From contig JAEWIF010000019.1 in assembly GCA_023387335.1 (NCBI GenBank), positions 62,001-126,000 of the forward strand: DNA of 64,000 bases, written 5' to 3'. The position numbers and the translations under genes were made by a program. Below the pieces are notes generated by a model, which did no database searches, was not told where the DNA came from, and saw nothing but the letters and a program-made list of their open reading frames with translations. The stretch is from Pseudomonadota bacterium. Its GTDB lineage: Bacteria > Pseudomonadota > Gammaproteobacteria > Burkholderiales > Burkholderiaceae_C. Below, in pieces: positions 55,598 through 63,896 of this stretch; the first letter of the stretch is position 1; each line of letters opens with the position of its first letter.

Positions 55598-55617
55598 ATT
55601 CCCGCCTCCGCGGGAAT
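55598..55617. repeat. dRS3-like 20-bp repeat (ATTCCC-N8-GGGAAT)
   Basis: ATTCCC-GCCTCCGC-GGGAAT has the form of the dRS3 repeats known from Neisseria, and similar GGATTCCCGCxxxCGCGGGAATGACG intergenic repeats are common in proteobacteria. It is 15 bp from the plsY stop and could also help to terminate plsY. Confidence 0.6.
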
Positions 55618-55632
55618 GACGAAGCTCCAGCC

Positions 55633-56262
55633 TCAGGCTTTCTTCGCCCCCAGCCGCGATTCCTTCCCCGCCAGCAGCCGCTTGATGTTCTCGCGGTGCC
55701 GCCACGCCAGCAGCGCCGCCATCGCGAACAGCGCCAGCACCACCGGCGTCTCCGCATACCACTGGATGCGGTCGCCCAGGAGGAAATACACCGGCGCGAA
55801 CACCGCCGCCACCAGCGAGGCCAGCGACGAGTAGCGGAAGAAGAAGGCGATGATCAGCCAGGTCAGGCCGGTGGCGATGCCCAGCAGCCAGTGGATGCCG
55901 AACACCGCGCCGATGAACGTGGCCACGCCCTTGCCGCCCTGGAAGCGGAAGAACACGGGATACAGGTGGCCGAGGAAGGCGCCCAGCGCGACCAGCGCCA
56001 CGGTGCCGTCCTCCAGCCCCCAGCGCTTGCCGTACAGGCGCACCAGCAGCACCGGCACCAGCCCCTTGAGGGCGTCCAGCAGCAGCGTGACGATGGCCGC
56101 GGCCTTGCTGCCGGAGCGCAGCACGTTGGTGGCGCCGGGGTTCTTGCTGCCGAAGGTGCGCGGGTCCGAGAGGCCCATGACGCGGCTGACGATGACCGCG
56201 AAGGCGAGCGAGCCGAGCAGGTAGGCCGCGAACGCGGCGAGTGCGGGGTACAGGGTGTCCAT
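55633..56262 (-). CDS. plsY: acyl-phosphate glycerol-3-phosphate acyltransferase
   Basis: A 209-residue integral membrane protein with about seven hydrophobic segments. The conserved loops are present: FGSKNPGATNVLRSG and HLYPVFFRFQGGKGVAT. PlsY makes lysophosphatidic acid from acyl-phosphate. The C terminus is a short basic tail. It follows the ybaK-like gene by 27 bp. Confidence 0.95.
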   Translation of the reverse strand: MDTLYPALAAFAAYLLGSLAFAVIVSRVMGLSDPRTFGSKNPGATNVLRSGSKAAAIVTLLLDALKGLVPVLLVRLYGKRWGLEDGTVALVALGAFLGHLYPVFFRFQGGKGVATFIGAVFGIHWLLGIATGLTWLIIAFFFRYSSLASLVAAVFAPVYFLLGDRIQWYAETPVVLALFAMAALLAWRHRENIKRLLAGKESRLGAKKA

Positions 56263-56289
56263 CGGAGCGGGATTTTCGCCGCTTACCGC

Positions 56290-56781
56290 TCAGTCATCCA
56301 GCGCACAGTTCACGGGTTTGGCATCGAGCAGCTTCACGCAAACCTGCGGATCGATGCCGACCAGGTAGCCGCGCCGCCCGCCGTTGATGGCGATGCGCGG
56401 CAAGCCGAGGATGGTCTCCTCGATGTAGACCGGCATCTGCCGCCGCGTGCCGAACGGCGAGGTGCCGCCCACCAGGTAGCCGCTGTGGCGGTTGGCCACC
56501 TCGGGCTTGCACGGCTCGACCGACTTGGCGCCGATCTGGCGCGCCAGGTTCTTGGTGGACACCTTGCGGTTGCCGTGCATCAGCACGATCAGCGGCCTGG
56601 CCTTCTCGTCCTCCATCACCAGCGTCTTGACCACGGTGAAGGGATCGAAGCCGAGCACCTGCGCGCTGTGCGTCGCGCCTCCATGCTCCAGGTACTCGTA
56701 GGGATGCTCGGTGAACGGCACGCCGTTCGCCTTGAGCATCGCGGTGGCGGGCGTTTCGCTGACGTGGTCCTTGCGTGCCAT
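56290..56781 (-). CDS. ybaK: YbaK/EbsC-family aminoacyl-tRNA deacylase
   Basis: A 163-residue editing-domain protein: AMLKANGVPFTEHPYEY, VVKTLVMEDEKARPLIVLMHGNRKVSTKNLAR, the YLVGGTSPFGTRR loop and GGRRGYLVGIDP. Members hydrolyse mischarged Cys-tRNA(Pro) and similar. The ATG at 56781 is used; the longer open frame is a shadow of murA. Closest to the YbaK (Cys-tRNA(Pro)) branch. Confidence 0.88.
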   Translation of the reverse strand: MARKDHVSETPATAMLKANGVPFTEHPYEYLEHGGATHSAQVLGFDPFTVVKTLVMEDEKARPLIVLMHGNRKVSTKNLARQIGAKSVEPCKPEVANRHSGYLVGGTSPFGTRRQMPVYIEETILGLPRIAINGGRRGYLVGIDPQVCVKLLDAKPVNCALDD

Positions 56782-56792
56782 CGCGGGTCTAT

Positions 56793-58097
56793 TCAGTCGC
56801 CCTCGACCCACTCCACGTGGGCCCCGAGCGCGCGGATGTTCTCGGCGAACTGCGGATGCGCGCGGCGCACCGGCGTGGCGTTGTGGATGACGCTGCGGCC
56901 CGGGATGCTGGCCGCCACCATCAGCAGCGCGATCGCCACGCGGATGATGTAGGGACTGTCGACTTCGGCCGGCGCCAGCGGCTTGCCGCCGAAGGTGATC
57001 ACGCGGTGCGGGTCGGCCATCACGGTGTGGGCGCCGAACTTGGACAGCTCGCTGGTCCAGCCCATCGCGCCTTCGTACACCTTGTTCCAGTACATCATGC
57101 TGCCCTCGGCGCGCACGCCCAGCGCGACGAAGATCGGCAGCAGGTCCACCGGCAGGTAAGGCCAGGGCGCGGCTTCGACCTTCTGCAGGATGTTGCGCGT
57201 GAACGGCTCGCGCACGCGCAGCTTGCCCTCGGGCAGCCGGGCACGCGACCAGCCGCCCTCGTGCCGCACTTCCACGCCGAACTTGGCGAAGGTGCGGTCG
57301 ATCAGCGGAAACTGCTCCGGCGCGGAGTTGCGCACCTCCACGTTGCCGCCGGTGATGGCGCCCAGCGCCAGGAAGGTCACGGCCTCGTGGAAGTCCTCGA
57401 TGAAGCGGAATTCGCCGCCGCCCAGCTTGCCGACGCCGTGCACCGTCAGCCGGCTGGTGCCCACGCCTTCGATCCGCGCGCCCAGCATCCGCATGAACGC
57501 GCAGAACTCCTGCACGTGCGGCTCGCTGGCCGCGTTGTTCAGCGTGCTGGTGCCGTCGGCCAGCGCCGCGCACAGCACGAAGTTCTCGGTGGTGGTGACG
57601 CTGGCGTAGTCGGTCCAGTGGTGGTTGGCGCGCAGCTTGCCGTCGGCGTGCAGCAGCAGGGCGTCGGTGTGCCGCTCGACGCGGGCGCCGAATCGTTCCA
57701 TCACCTCCACGTGCGGATCGATCTCGCGCACGCCGAGCGTGCAGCCCTGCACGTCGTTCTCCACCTTGGCCACGCCGAAGCGAGCCAGCAGGCCGGGCAC
57801 CAGCATGATGGACGAGCGCATTTCCTGCGGCAGGTGGTGCTGCTTCGGATCGAACTTCGTCTGCGCGTGGTGGAGGTCGAGCACGCCCTTGGCGAAGTCG
57901 ACCTCGACCTGGCTGCCGAGCTGACGGAACACGTCCAGGATCTTGCGGACGTCGGTGATGTCGGTGATGCCGACCAGGCGCACCGGTTCGCGCGTGAGCA
58001 GCGTGGCGCAGAGGATGGGCAGCACCGCGTTCTTGTTGGCCGAGGGAACGATGCGGCCGGTGAGCGGCGTGCCGCCATGGACGATGAGGTTGGACAT
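56793..58097 (-). CDS. murA: MurA-family UDP-GlcNAc enolpyruvyl transferase paralogue
   Basis: A 434-residue EPSP-synthase-fold protein. MurA active-site residues recognisable: SANKNAVLPIL (Lys22-Asn23), DVQGCTLGVREIDPH (Cys119, Arg124), PVDLLPIF (Asp) and SPYIIRVAIALL (Arg). Other parts differ from canonical MurA: MRSSIMLVPGLLARFG, FHEAVTFLALGAI and the VTTTENFVLCAALADGT block. It is outside the his-operon context where murA commonly lies in this order, so it may be a second copy with a related role. MurA activity is plausible but not certain. Confidence 0.78.
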   Translation of the reverse strand: MSNLIVHGGTPLTGRIVPSANKNAVLPILCATLLTREPVRLVGITDITDVRKILDVFRQLGSQVEVDFAKGVLDLHHAQTKFDPKQHHLPQEMRSSIMLVPGLLARFGVAKVENDVQGCTLGVREIDPHVEVMERFGARVERHTDALLLHADGKLRANHHWTDYASVTTTENFVLCAALADGTSTLNNAASEPHVQEFCAFMRMLGARIEGVGTSRLTVHGVGKLGGGEFRFIEDFHEAVTFLALGAITGGNVEVRNSAPEQFPLIDRTFAKFGVEVRHEGGWSRARLPEGKLRVREPFTRNILQKVEAAPWPYLPVDLLPIFVALGVRAEGSMMYWNKVYEGAMGWTSELSKFGAHTVMADPHRVITFGGKPLAPAEVDSPYIIRVAIALLMVAASIPGRSVIHNATPVRRAHPQFAENIRALGAHVEWVEGD

Positions 58098-58116
58098 GGC
58101 TGGAAAGGGGTGGGGT

Positions 58117-59178
58117 TCAGATCGCCGGGTCGCGGGCTTCCCAGCGGAGGCGGTCGATCTCGGCCAGCAGCTCCGCCGGCAGCTTCGTGCCCCAGGCGTC
58201 GAGGTCTTCGTCCAGCTGCGCCAGCGAGGTCACGCCGATGATGGTGCTCGCGACCTGCCACTTGCCGTAGCAGAAGGCCAGCGCCATGCGGGCGGGCGTG
58301 AGCCCGTGCTCGCGGGCCAGCGCGTTGTAGCGGCGGGCTCCGGCCAGCGCATCGGCGCGGCCCCAGCGGCCCTGCCGCACGGATTCGAACTTCGCGATGC
58401 GCGCGCCGGCCGGCGCCTTGTCGCCGGTGGTACCCGACGCGTCGTACTTGCCGGTGAGCAGGCCGAAGCCCAGCGGCGAATAGGCCAGCAGCGACACGTT
58501 CAGGCGGTGCAGGCTCTCGTCGAGGCCGTTCTCCACGCTGCGGTTGATCAGGCAGTACGGGTTCTGCACGGTGGCCACGCGCGCCAGGCCGTGCTGCTCG
58601 GCCAGGCGGACGAATTCGTGCACGCCATAGGGCGTTTCGTTGGACAGGCCGATGTGGCGCACCTTGCCGTCGCGCACCAGGCGGTCCAGCGCGACCAGCT
58701 GCTCATGGATCGAGGTCTGGGTGCGCTCCTTGGTCGGGTCGTAGTACATCGAGCCGAAGGCGGGCACGTTGCGCTCGGGCCAGTGGATCTGGTAGAGGTC
58801 GATCACCTCGGTCTGCAGGCGCCGCAACGAGCCCTCGCACGAAGCGGCGATGTCGGCCGCCGTCATGCCCGCGCCTTCGCGGATCCACGGCATGCCGCGC
58901 GAGGGGCCCGCCACCTTGGTGGCGAGCACCAGGCCGCCGCGCCGCGACGGGTTCTTGCGCAGCCAGTTGCCCATGATGGTTTCGGTGGAGCCGCAGGTTT
59001 CCTTGCGCGCGGGCACCGAGTACATCTCGGCGGTGTCGATGAAGTTGATGCCGCGCTCCACGGCGCGGTCGAGGATGGAATGGGCGTCCGCTTCGGAGAC
59101 CTGCTCCCCGAACGTCATGGTGCCGAGACAGATGGGGGTGACGCGCAGGTCGGTCGCGCCGAGCGCGACGAGGTTCAT
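58117..59178 (-). CDS. aldo/keto reductase, Tas-like
   Basis: A 353-residue NADP-dependent aldo-keto reductase. Motifs: ICLGTMTFGEQVSEADAH, FIDTAEMYSVPARKETCGSTE (Asp and Tyr), LATKVAGPSRG (Lys), LYQIHWPERNVP (His) and ARMALAFC-TIIGVTSLAQLDE at the cofactor site. This set matches Tas of E. coli. ATG 59178 (MNLVALG) is chosen; ATG 59187 adds three residues. It precedes murA by 19 bp; the link in function is not clear. Confidence 0.9.
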   Translation of the reverse strand: MNLVALGATDLRVTPICLGTMTFGEQVSEADAHSILDRAVERGINFIDTAEMYSVPARKETCGSTETIMGNWLRKNPSRRGGLVLATKVAGPSRGMPWIREGAGMTAADIAASCEGSLRRLQTEVIDLYQIHWPERNVPAFGSMYYDPTKERTQTSIHEQLVALDRLVRDGKVRHIGLSNETPYGVHEFVRLAEQHGLARVATVQNPYCLINRSVENGLDESLHRLNVSLLAYSPLGFGLLTGKYDASGTTGDKAPAGARIAKFESVRQGRWGRADALAGARRYNALAREHGLTPARMALAFCYGKWQVASTIIGVTSLAQLDEDLDAWGTKLPAELLAEIDRLRWEARDPAI

Positions 59179-59242
59179 GGATGACATGGAACAGGCAGGA
59201 TGGCGTACAGGCCGCCGTGGGCGAAGCTGCGCAGAATAAACC

Positions 59243-59980
59243 ATGCCCGAAGGCCCGTCGCTCGTGATCCTGCGTGACAAGGCGCAAGTGTTCGAGGGGC
59301 GCCGCATCCTGCGCGTGGAAGGCAACACCAAGATGGACACCGCGCGACTGCGCGGCCGCGTGGTGAAGGCGGTGCGCACCTGGGGCAAGCACTTCCTGCT
59401 GGAGACCGCCAACGTGTCTTTGCGCATCCACCTGCTGATGTTCGGCAGTTGGTGCATCGACGAGCGCAAGCCCGACAAGGCGCTGCGCATCGGCCTGGGC
59501 TTCGCGGGCGGCCGCGAGCTCAATTTCTACAGCTGCGCGGCGCGCCTGGTGGAAGAGCCGCTGGACCTGCTGTACGACTGGAGCGCGGACGTGATGTCCG
59601 ACCAGTGGGATCCGAAGTTGGCGCGCAAGCGGCTGCTGCTGCATCCCGACACGCTGGTTTGCGACGCGCTGCTCGATCAGTCGGTCTTTTCCGGCGTGGG
59701 CAACATCATCAAGAACGAAGTGCTGTTCCGCATCCGCGTGCATCCGCTGTCGCGCGTGGGCGCGCTGCCGCCGGCGAAGTTGCGCGAGCTGGTCAAGGAG
59801 GCGCGTCAGTACAGCTTTGATTTCCTGGAGTGGAAGAAGGCGTACGTTCTCAGGAAGCACTGGCTGGCGCATACCAGGCGGATCTGCCCCCGGTGCGAGA
59901 TTCCGTTCAACAAGGGGCATCTGGGGGTGACGGATCGGCGCAGCTTCTGGTGCGAGCGCTGCCAGGTGCGCCACGAATGA
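59243..59980 (+). CDS. Fpg/Nei-family DNA glycosylase (endonuclease VIII-like)
   Basis: A 245-residue base-excision repair enzyme. After Met removal the N-terminal Pro-Glu (MPEGPSLVILRD) is the catalytic nucleophile and acid. SVFSGVGNIIKNEVLFRIRVHP is the H2TH region, and a C-terminal zinc finger CPRCEIPFNKGHLGVTDRRS...C-x2-C is complete, with the Arg finger in TDRRSFWC. Short length and MPEGPSL (not MPELPEV) point to Nei rather than MutM. Divergent from the aldo/keto reductase by 64 bp. Confidence 0.92.
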   Translation: MPEGPSLVILRDKAQVFEGRRILRVEGNTKMDTARLRGRVVKAVRTWGKHFLLETANVSLRIHLLMFGSWCIDERKPDKALRIGLGFAGGRELNFYSCAARLVEEPLDLLYDWSADVMSDQWDPKLARKRLLLHPDTLVCDALLDQSVFSGVGNIIKNEVLFRIRVHPLSRVGALPPAKLRELVKEARQYSFDFLEWKKAYVLRKHWLAHTRRICPRCEIPFNKGHLGVTDRRSFWCERCQVRHE

Positions 59981-59990
59981 AGCTCCACCA

Positions 59991-60098
59991 ACACCCGAAC
60001 GCAGAAAGCGCAGAGATCGCGCAGAAAACGCGGAAACCTTTATTGGTGAATTCTTCCGCGGCCTCTGCGATTCCTCTGCGCTTTCTGCGTACGGGTGT
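59991..60098. repeat. 108-bp imperfect inverted repeat, probable bidirectional terminator
   Basis: Arms of 25 bp (59991-60015 and 60074-60098) match with a single mismatch; inner segments pair further (CGCGGAA at 60029 with TTCCGCG at 60054). The arms contain GCAGAAAGCGCAGAG-type units, as seen in dispersed repeats of Burkholderiales. It sits between convergent genes. Confidence 0.7.
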
Positions 60099-60106
60099 CC
60101 GTCTTC

Positions 60107-61852
60107 CTACGCAGCCGCGGCCCGCGCCCTCTCCTCTTCCCGCAACCGCAAGACGCGCCGCTGCACCTTCCCGGTAGTGGTCATCGGCAATGCATCGATG
60201 AACTCGATCTCCTTCGGGTACTCGTACGGCGCCAGCTTGCCGCGCACGTGCTGCTGCAGTTCGGCCACCAGCGCGTCGCCCCCTGAATAGCCGGACGCCA
60301 GCACCACGAAGGCCTTGACCAGCGCTCCGCGTTCGGCGTCGGGCTTGGGCACCACCGCGGCGTTGGCCACGGCGGGGTGCTTGACGAGGCAGTTCTCGAT
60401 CTCGCTCGGGCCGATGCGGTAGCCGGCGGCCTTGAACACGTCGTCGGCGCGGCCCTGGTACCAGAGGTAGCCGTCCTCGTCGCGCGTGGCCAGGTCGCCG
60501 GTGCGGCACCAGTCGCCGGTGTACTTGCGCTTGGTGGCGCCGTCGTTGCGCCAGTAGCCGAGGAAGAAGATCGGGTCGGGATCGCCGTGCACGTCGTAGC
60601 GGTTCACCGCCACGTCGCCCGCGACGCCCGGCGCGCATTCGTTGCCTTCGTCGTCGATCACCGCGACGCGATGGCCCGGATAGGGCCGGCCCATGCTGCC
60701 CGCGCGCGCGGGCCAGCCCACGCCGTTGGCGGTGCGGCCGTTCATGCTGCAGTTGCCGACCACGTAGTTGATCTCGGTCTGGCCGAACATCTCGTTGACG
60801 ACGACGTTCAGCTGGTCGCGGCAGTAGGCGAACACCGCGTCGCCGACCGCCTCGCCCGCGCTCATGATCGCCTGCACCTTCAGGCGGAACTGGCGCGAAG
60901 GCTCGGGATAGGCCTTCATCATGGCCTTGAGCGCGGTGGGGAACAGGAAGCTGTGCGTGACGCCGTGCTCCTGCATCAGCGCGAAGGCGAGTTCGGGGCT
61001 GAAGCGGCCGTTGTGGGCGACGATGGGGCGGCCGAAATAGAGAGCAGGCAGCAGCGCGTCCATCAGTCCGCCGGTCCAGGCCCAGTCGGCCGGGGACCAG
61101 AACACGGCGCTCGACGTCGACGAGGCGTCGGCCGCATCGAAGCCGAACCAGTTCTGGCTGCACACGAATCCCGGCAGGTTGCCGACCAGCGCGCGGTGCG
61201 GGATGAGCGCGCCCTTGGGCGGGCCGGTGGTGCCGCTGGTGTAGATCAGCACCGCGCCTTCGTCGGCCTTGGTCTTCACCGCGGTGAAGCGCGGCTGCTG
61301 CTTCGCGAGCTCCACGCCCCAGTCCAGGTCGGCCTGCAGCGCCGCCGCGCCGACACCCACCAGCGTCTGCAGCTGCGGACAGTTGCCTCGCACCGCGAGC
61401 AGGTTGGCGATCGAGCTCTCGTCGCACAGGGCCACCGTGGCGCCGCTGTCCTGCAGGCGGTACTCCAGCGCCTCGGGGCCGAACAGCATCGAGAGCGGCA
61501 TCGCGACCGCGCCCATCTGGAAGATCGCCATGTAGGCGATGGCGGTCTCGAAGCGCTGCGGCATCACGAGCGCGACGCGATCGCCGCGTCCCACGCCCAG
61601 CGACGCGAGCACCTGGCTCAGGCGGTCGGCCTGCGCCTGCAGCGACGCGAAGGTGAGCACCTTGCCTTCGCGGCCCGCGCCGTGCTGGCGAACCGCGATG
61701 CGCGTGGCCGCGTCCGGCGCCTGCGCCCAGCGCGCGCAGCACGCCTGCGCGATGTTGAAGTGCGCGGGCACCGACCAGCGGAACCCTCCATGCATGCGCG
61801 CCCAGTGGTCCTGCACGCGCGTCCCCATGTCACTGCCCTGACTGACCGCCAT
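60107..61852 (-). CDS. acyl-CoA synthetase (AMP-forming)
   Basis: A 581-residue ANL-superfamily ligase. A3/P-loop IYTSGTTGPPKGALIP, A5 NEMFGQTEINYVVGN, A8 hinge region YLWYQGRADDVFKAAGYRIGP and the acyl-AMP Lys in MTTTGKVQRRVLR. It resembles medium-chain or acetyl-CoA synthetase-like (AcsM) enzymes; substrate unproven. ATG 61852 is preceded by AGGAGG at 61860-61865. The alpha/beta hydrolase gene is divergent by 27 bp. Confidence 0.92.
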   Translation of the reverse strand: MAVSQGSDMGTRVQDHWARMHGGFRWSVPAHFNIAQACCARWAQAPDAATRIAVRQHGAGREGKVLTFASLQAQADRLSQVLASLGVGRGDRVALVMPQRFETAIAYMAIFQMGAVAMPLSMLFGPEALEYRLQDSGATVALCDESSIANLLAVRGNCPQLQTLVGVGAAALQADLDWGVELAKQQPRFTAVKTKADEGAVLIYTSGTTGPPKGALIPHRALVGNLPGFVCSQNWFGFDAADASSTSSAVFWSPADWAWTGGLMDALLPALYFGRPIVAHNGRFSPELAFALMQEHGVTHSFLFPTALKAMMKAYPEPSRQFRLKVQAIMSAGEAVGDAVFAYCRDQLNVVVNEMFGQTEINYVVGNCSMNGRTANGVGWPARAGSMGRPYPGHRVAVIDDEGNECAPGVAGDVAVNRYDVHGDPDPIFFLGYWRNDGATKRKYTGDWCRTGDLATRDEDGYLWYQGRADDVFKAAGYRIGPSEIENCLVKHPAVANAAVVPKPDAERGALVKAFVVLASGYSGGDALVAELQQHVRGKLAPYEYPKEIEFIDALPMTTTGKVQRRVLRLREEERARAAAA

Positions 61853-61879
61853 CGGCGTGCCTCCTATGATTCGGCCGCA

Positions 61880-62785
61880 ATGTACCAACCCCGAAGAACG
61901 TCGCGCAGCGAGTTTGTCCCGATCCGCCAGCTGCGCTACCACGTGCGCGTGTGGGGCGAGCCCGCCGCGGACAAGGTTCCTCTCATCCTCGTCCACGGCT
62001 GGATGGACGTGGCGGCCTCCTGGCAGTTCGTGGTCGACGCGTTCTCGCGCGACCACTACGTCGTCGCTCCCGACTGGCGCGGCTACGGCCTCACGCAGTC
62101 GCCCGCCGTCGACAACTACTGGTTCCCCGACTACCTGGCCGACCTCGACCACCTGCTGGACCACTACGGCGGCGGCAAGCCGGTCGACCTGGTGGGCCAC
62201 AGCATGGGCGGCAACGTCGCGATGCTGTACACGGGCGCGCGGCCCGAGCGCATCCGCCGGCTGGTCAACCTGGAAGGCTTCGGCATGCCGGCCACGCGGC
62301 CGTCGCAGGCGCCCGGGCGTTACGCCAAGTGGATGGACGAGATCAAGGCGTTCGGCCGCGGCGAAATGGAACTGAAGTCTTACGACTCGGTGGACGGCGT
62401 GGCGCGGCGCCTCATGAAGACCAATCGCCGCCTGTCGCAGGACAAGGCGGATTGGCTGGCCCGCCACTGGGCGCGGCAGGACGACGACGGCCGCTGGCGG
62501 ATCCTGGGCGACGCCGCCCACAAGATCACCAATGCCCAGCTGTTCCGCGTGGACGAGGTGCTGGAGCTCTACCGCCGCATCACCTGCCCGGTGCTGATGG
62601 TGGAAGCGAGCGACGACAGCCTCGGCCAGTGGTGGCAGGGCCGATTCACGCGGGCCGAGTTCCATGAACGGCTCCAGGCCGTGCCTCATCTGCAGAAGGC
62701 GTGCGTCGGCGACGCGGGCCACATGCTCCACCACGACCAGCCGCACGAGCTGGCCGCGCTCATCGAAGAGTTCATCGACCGCTGA
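61880..62785 (+). CDS. alpha/beta hydrolase
   Basis: A 301-residue alpha/beta-hydrolase. Oxyanion region LILVHGWMDVAASW, nucleophile elbow VGHSMGGNVAML (Ser), acid Asp in VEASDDSLGQW, and catalytic His in GDAGHMLHHDQP. Probably an esterase or C-C hydrolase. The divergent acyl-CoA synthetase shares the short upstream region, so both may be controlled together. Confidence 0.9.
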   Translation: MYQPRRTSRSEFVPIRQLRYHVRVWGEPAADKVPLILVHGWMDVAASWQFVVDAFSRDHYVVAPDWRGYGLTQSPAVDNYWFPDYLADLDHLLDHYGGGKPVDLVGHSMGGNVAMLYTGARPERIRRLVNLEGFGMPATRPSQAPGRYAKWMDEIKAFGRGEMELKSYDSVDGVARRLMKTNRRLSQDKADWLARHWARQDDDGRWRILGDAAHKITNAQLFRVDEVLELYRRITCPVLMVEASDDSLGQWWQGRFTRAEFHERLQAVPHLQKACVGDAGHMLHHDQPHELAALIEEFIDR

Positions 62786-62882
62786 GCTTCGCCCCTTTCC
62801 AGGCTGATGCATTGCGGCCTCAGCCAGTGGAAAAATTCCGCAGTTGTCCTACTTGCGTGTCGGACATGCGCTGAACCATGGC

Positions 62883-62898
62883 GTAGGAGGACTCCTAC
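62883..62898. promoter_or_regulatory. GTAGGAG-N2-CTCCTAC dyad upstream of the DUF2927 gene
   Basis: A perfect 7-bp inverted repeat with 2-bp centre, 34 bp before the next gene's ATG, in a 146-bp intergenic gap. Partial copies GTCCTACT occur 43 bp upstream. The spacing suits an operator for a dimeric regulator; no regulator is known. Confidence 0.35.
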
Positions 62899-62931
62899 TC
62901 GTAGACTGGCACCAAAGTAGAGGTGACCCGG

Positions 62932-63867
62932 ATGAGCAGGAAGTTCTGGTCGCTGTGTCTCGCAGCGATTCTCGCGCCCGCAAGCGCTTTTGCCATGGAT
63001 GACACGGAGCAAGGCCTCGGCACGCTCTGGGAAGTGCTGTGGCATCAAAGCGGCACGCCCACCCGCATCGTGCGGTGGGAGAACGACATCCGCATGCGGA
63101 TGACCGGCGTGGAACTGCCGCGTCACCGCGAGTACGTGTTGAAGGCCCTGCGCGAGGTCACCGAGACCGCCGGCGTGCGCCTCATCGACGTCACCGACCA
63201 GCCGGGCGAGTTCGCCAACCTCACGGTCGAGGTCACCCCCGACACGGCGCTGGAGGACAACCAGCCCTGCGTGACCTACCTGGACTTCCGCAGCGAAGCC
63301 AAGGTGGACACCGCCAACATCCAGATGCGCAGCAAGGACGTCTGGCGCTGCGCGTACCACGAGTCCATGCACCTCATGGGCGTGCGCGGCCATCCCGGCG
63401 GCAAGACCGTGCTGAGCTACTTCCCTTCCAAGGTCGACGGCCTGCTGCCGCTGGATCGCGTGATGCTGCGGGCTTGGTACTCGCCGCGCATGAAGGGCGG
63501 CATGACGCCGTTCGAAGCGCTGCCCGTGCTGGCCGACGAGCTGATTGCCACCGCGGCCGACAAGGTCGCCGCCGCGCAGGTGCGCGACCGCTTCTACGCC
63601 ACCACCATCGACCAGATGCAGGCCTACGCCGCCGGCCGCGGCGACATCCCGGCCATCGTCAAGCGCTCAGGCAAGTCCACCGAGGAAGGCATCCGCAACG
63701 GCCGCAGCGAGATGAGCTACTTCCTGGGCGTGGCGTATTTCGAAGGCGCCACCGTCAAGGCCGATCAGAAGCTGGCCCTGAACTGGTTCGAGCGCGCCGC
63801 CAGCGCCGGCAACCGCCGCGCGCAGTCCTACCTGGCCGGGCCCAGCAGCCCCAACAACAACAAGTGA
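62932..63867 (+). CDS. secreted DUF2927-like protein with HExxH motif and Sel1 repeat
   Basis: A 311-residue exported protein, signal peptide to about AFAMDD. The first part (about 30-165) resembles DUF2927: YHESMHLMGVRGHP (His143-Glu144-His147, His154) reads as a metallopeptidase-like zinc site HExxHxxGxxGH, one residue longer than the metzincin form. Cys113 and Cys140 might pair. Residues about 240-300 carry a Sel1 repeat (GVAYFEGATVKADQKLALNWFERAASAGNRRAQSYL). ATG 62932 is preceded by AGAGGTGA. Protease activity is inferred only. Confidence 0.72.
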   Translation: MSRKFWSLCLAAILAPASAFAMDDTEQGLGTLWEVLWHQSGTPTRIVRWENDIRMRMTGVELPRHREYVLKALREVTETAGVRLIDVTDQPGEFANLTVEVTPDTALEDNQPCVTYLDFRSEAKVDTANIQMRSKDVWRCAYHESMHLMGVRGHPGGKTVLSYFPSKVDGLLPLDRVMLRAWYSPRMKGGMTPFEALPVLADELIATAADKVAAAQVRDRFYATTIDQMQAYAAGRGDIPAIVKRSGKSTEEGIRNGRSEMSYFLGVAYFEGATVKADQKLALNWFERAASAGNRRAQSYLAGPSSPNNNK

Positions 63868-63875
63868 TCCCAGCG

Positions 63876-63896
63876 GTGGCGCCCCGGCGGCGCCAC
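63876..63896. terminator. hairpin after the DUF2927 gene
   Basis: GTGGCGCC at 63876-63883 pairs with GGCGCCAC at 63889-63896, 9 bp after the stop. Only TGTT follows, so it is a weak intrinsic terminator, or merely a stem. The last 100 bases of the window show nothing more. Confidence 0.45.

Larger units (their letters stand above)
55194..55632. other. 439-bp intergenic region rich in inverted repeats, no gene seen
   Basis: Lies between the ends of two convergent genes, so it is not a promoter region for them. It holds a 36-bp inverted repeat pair, an 18-bp perfect inverted repeat and a dRS3-like 20-mer, plus small G/C hairpins near 55323-55340. Short open frames here are not convincing. Confidence 0.7.
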
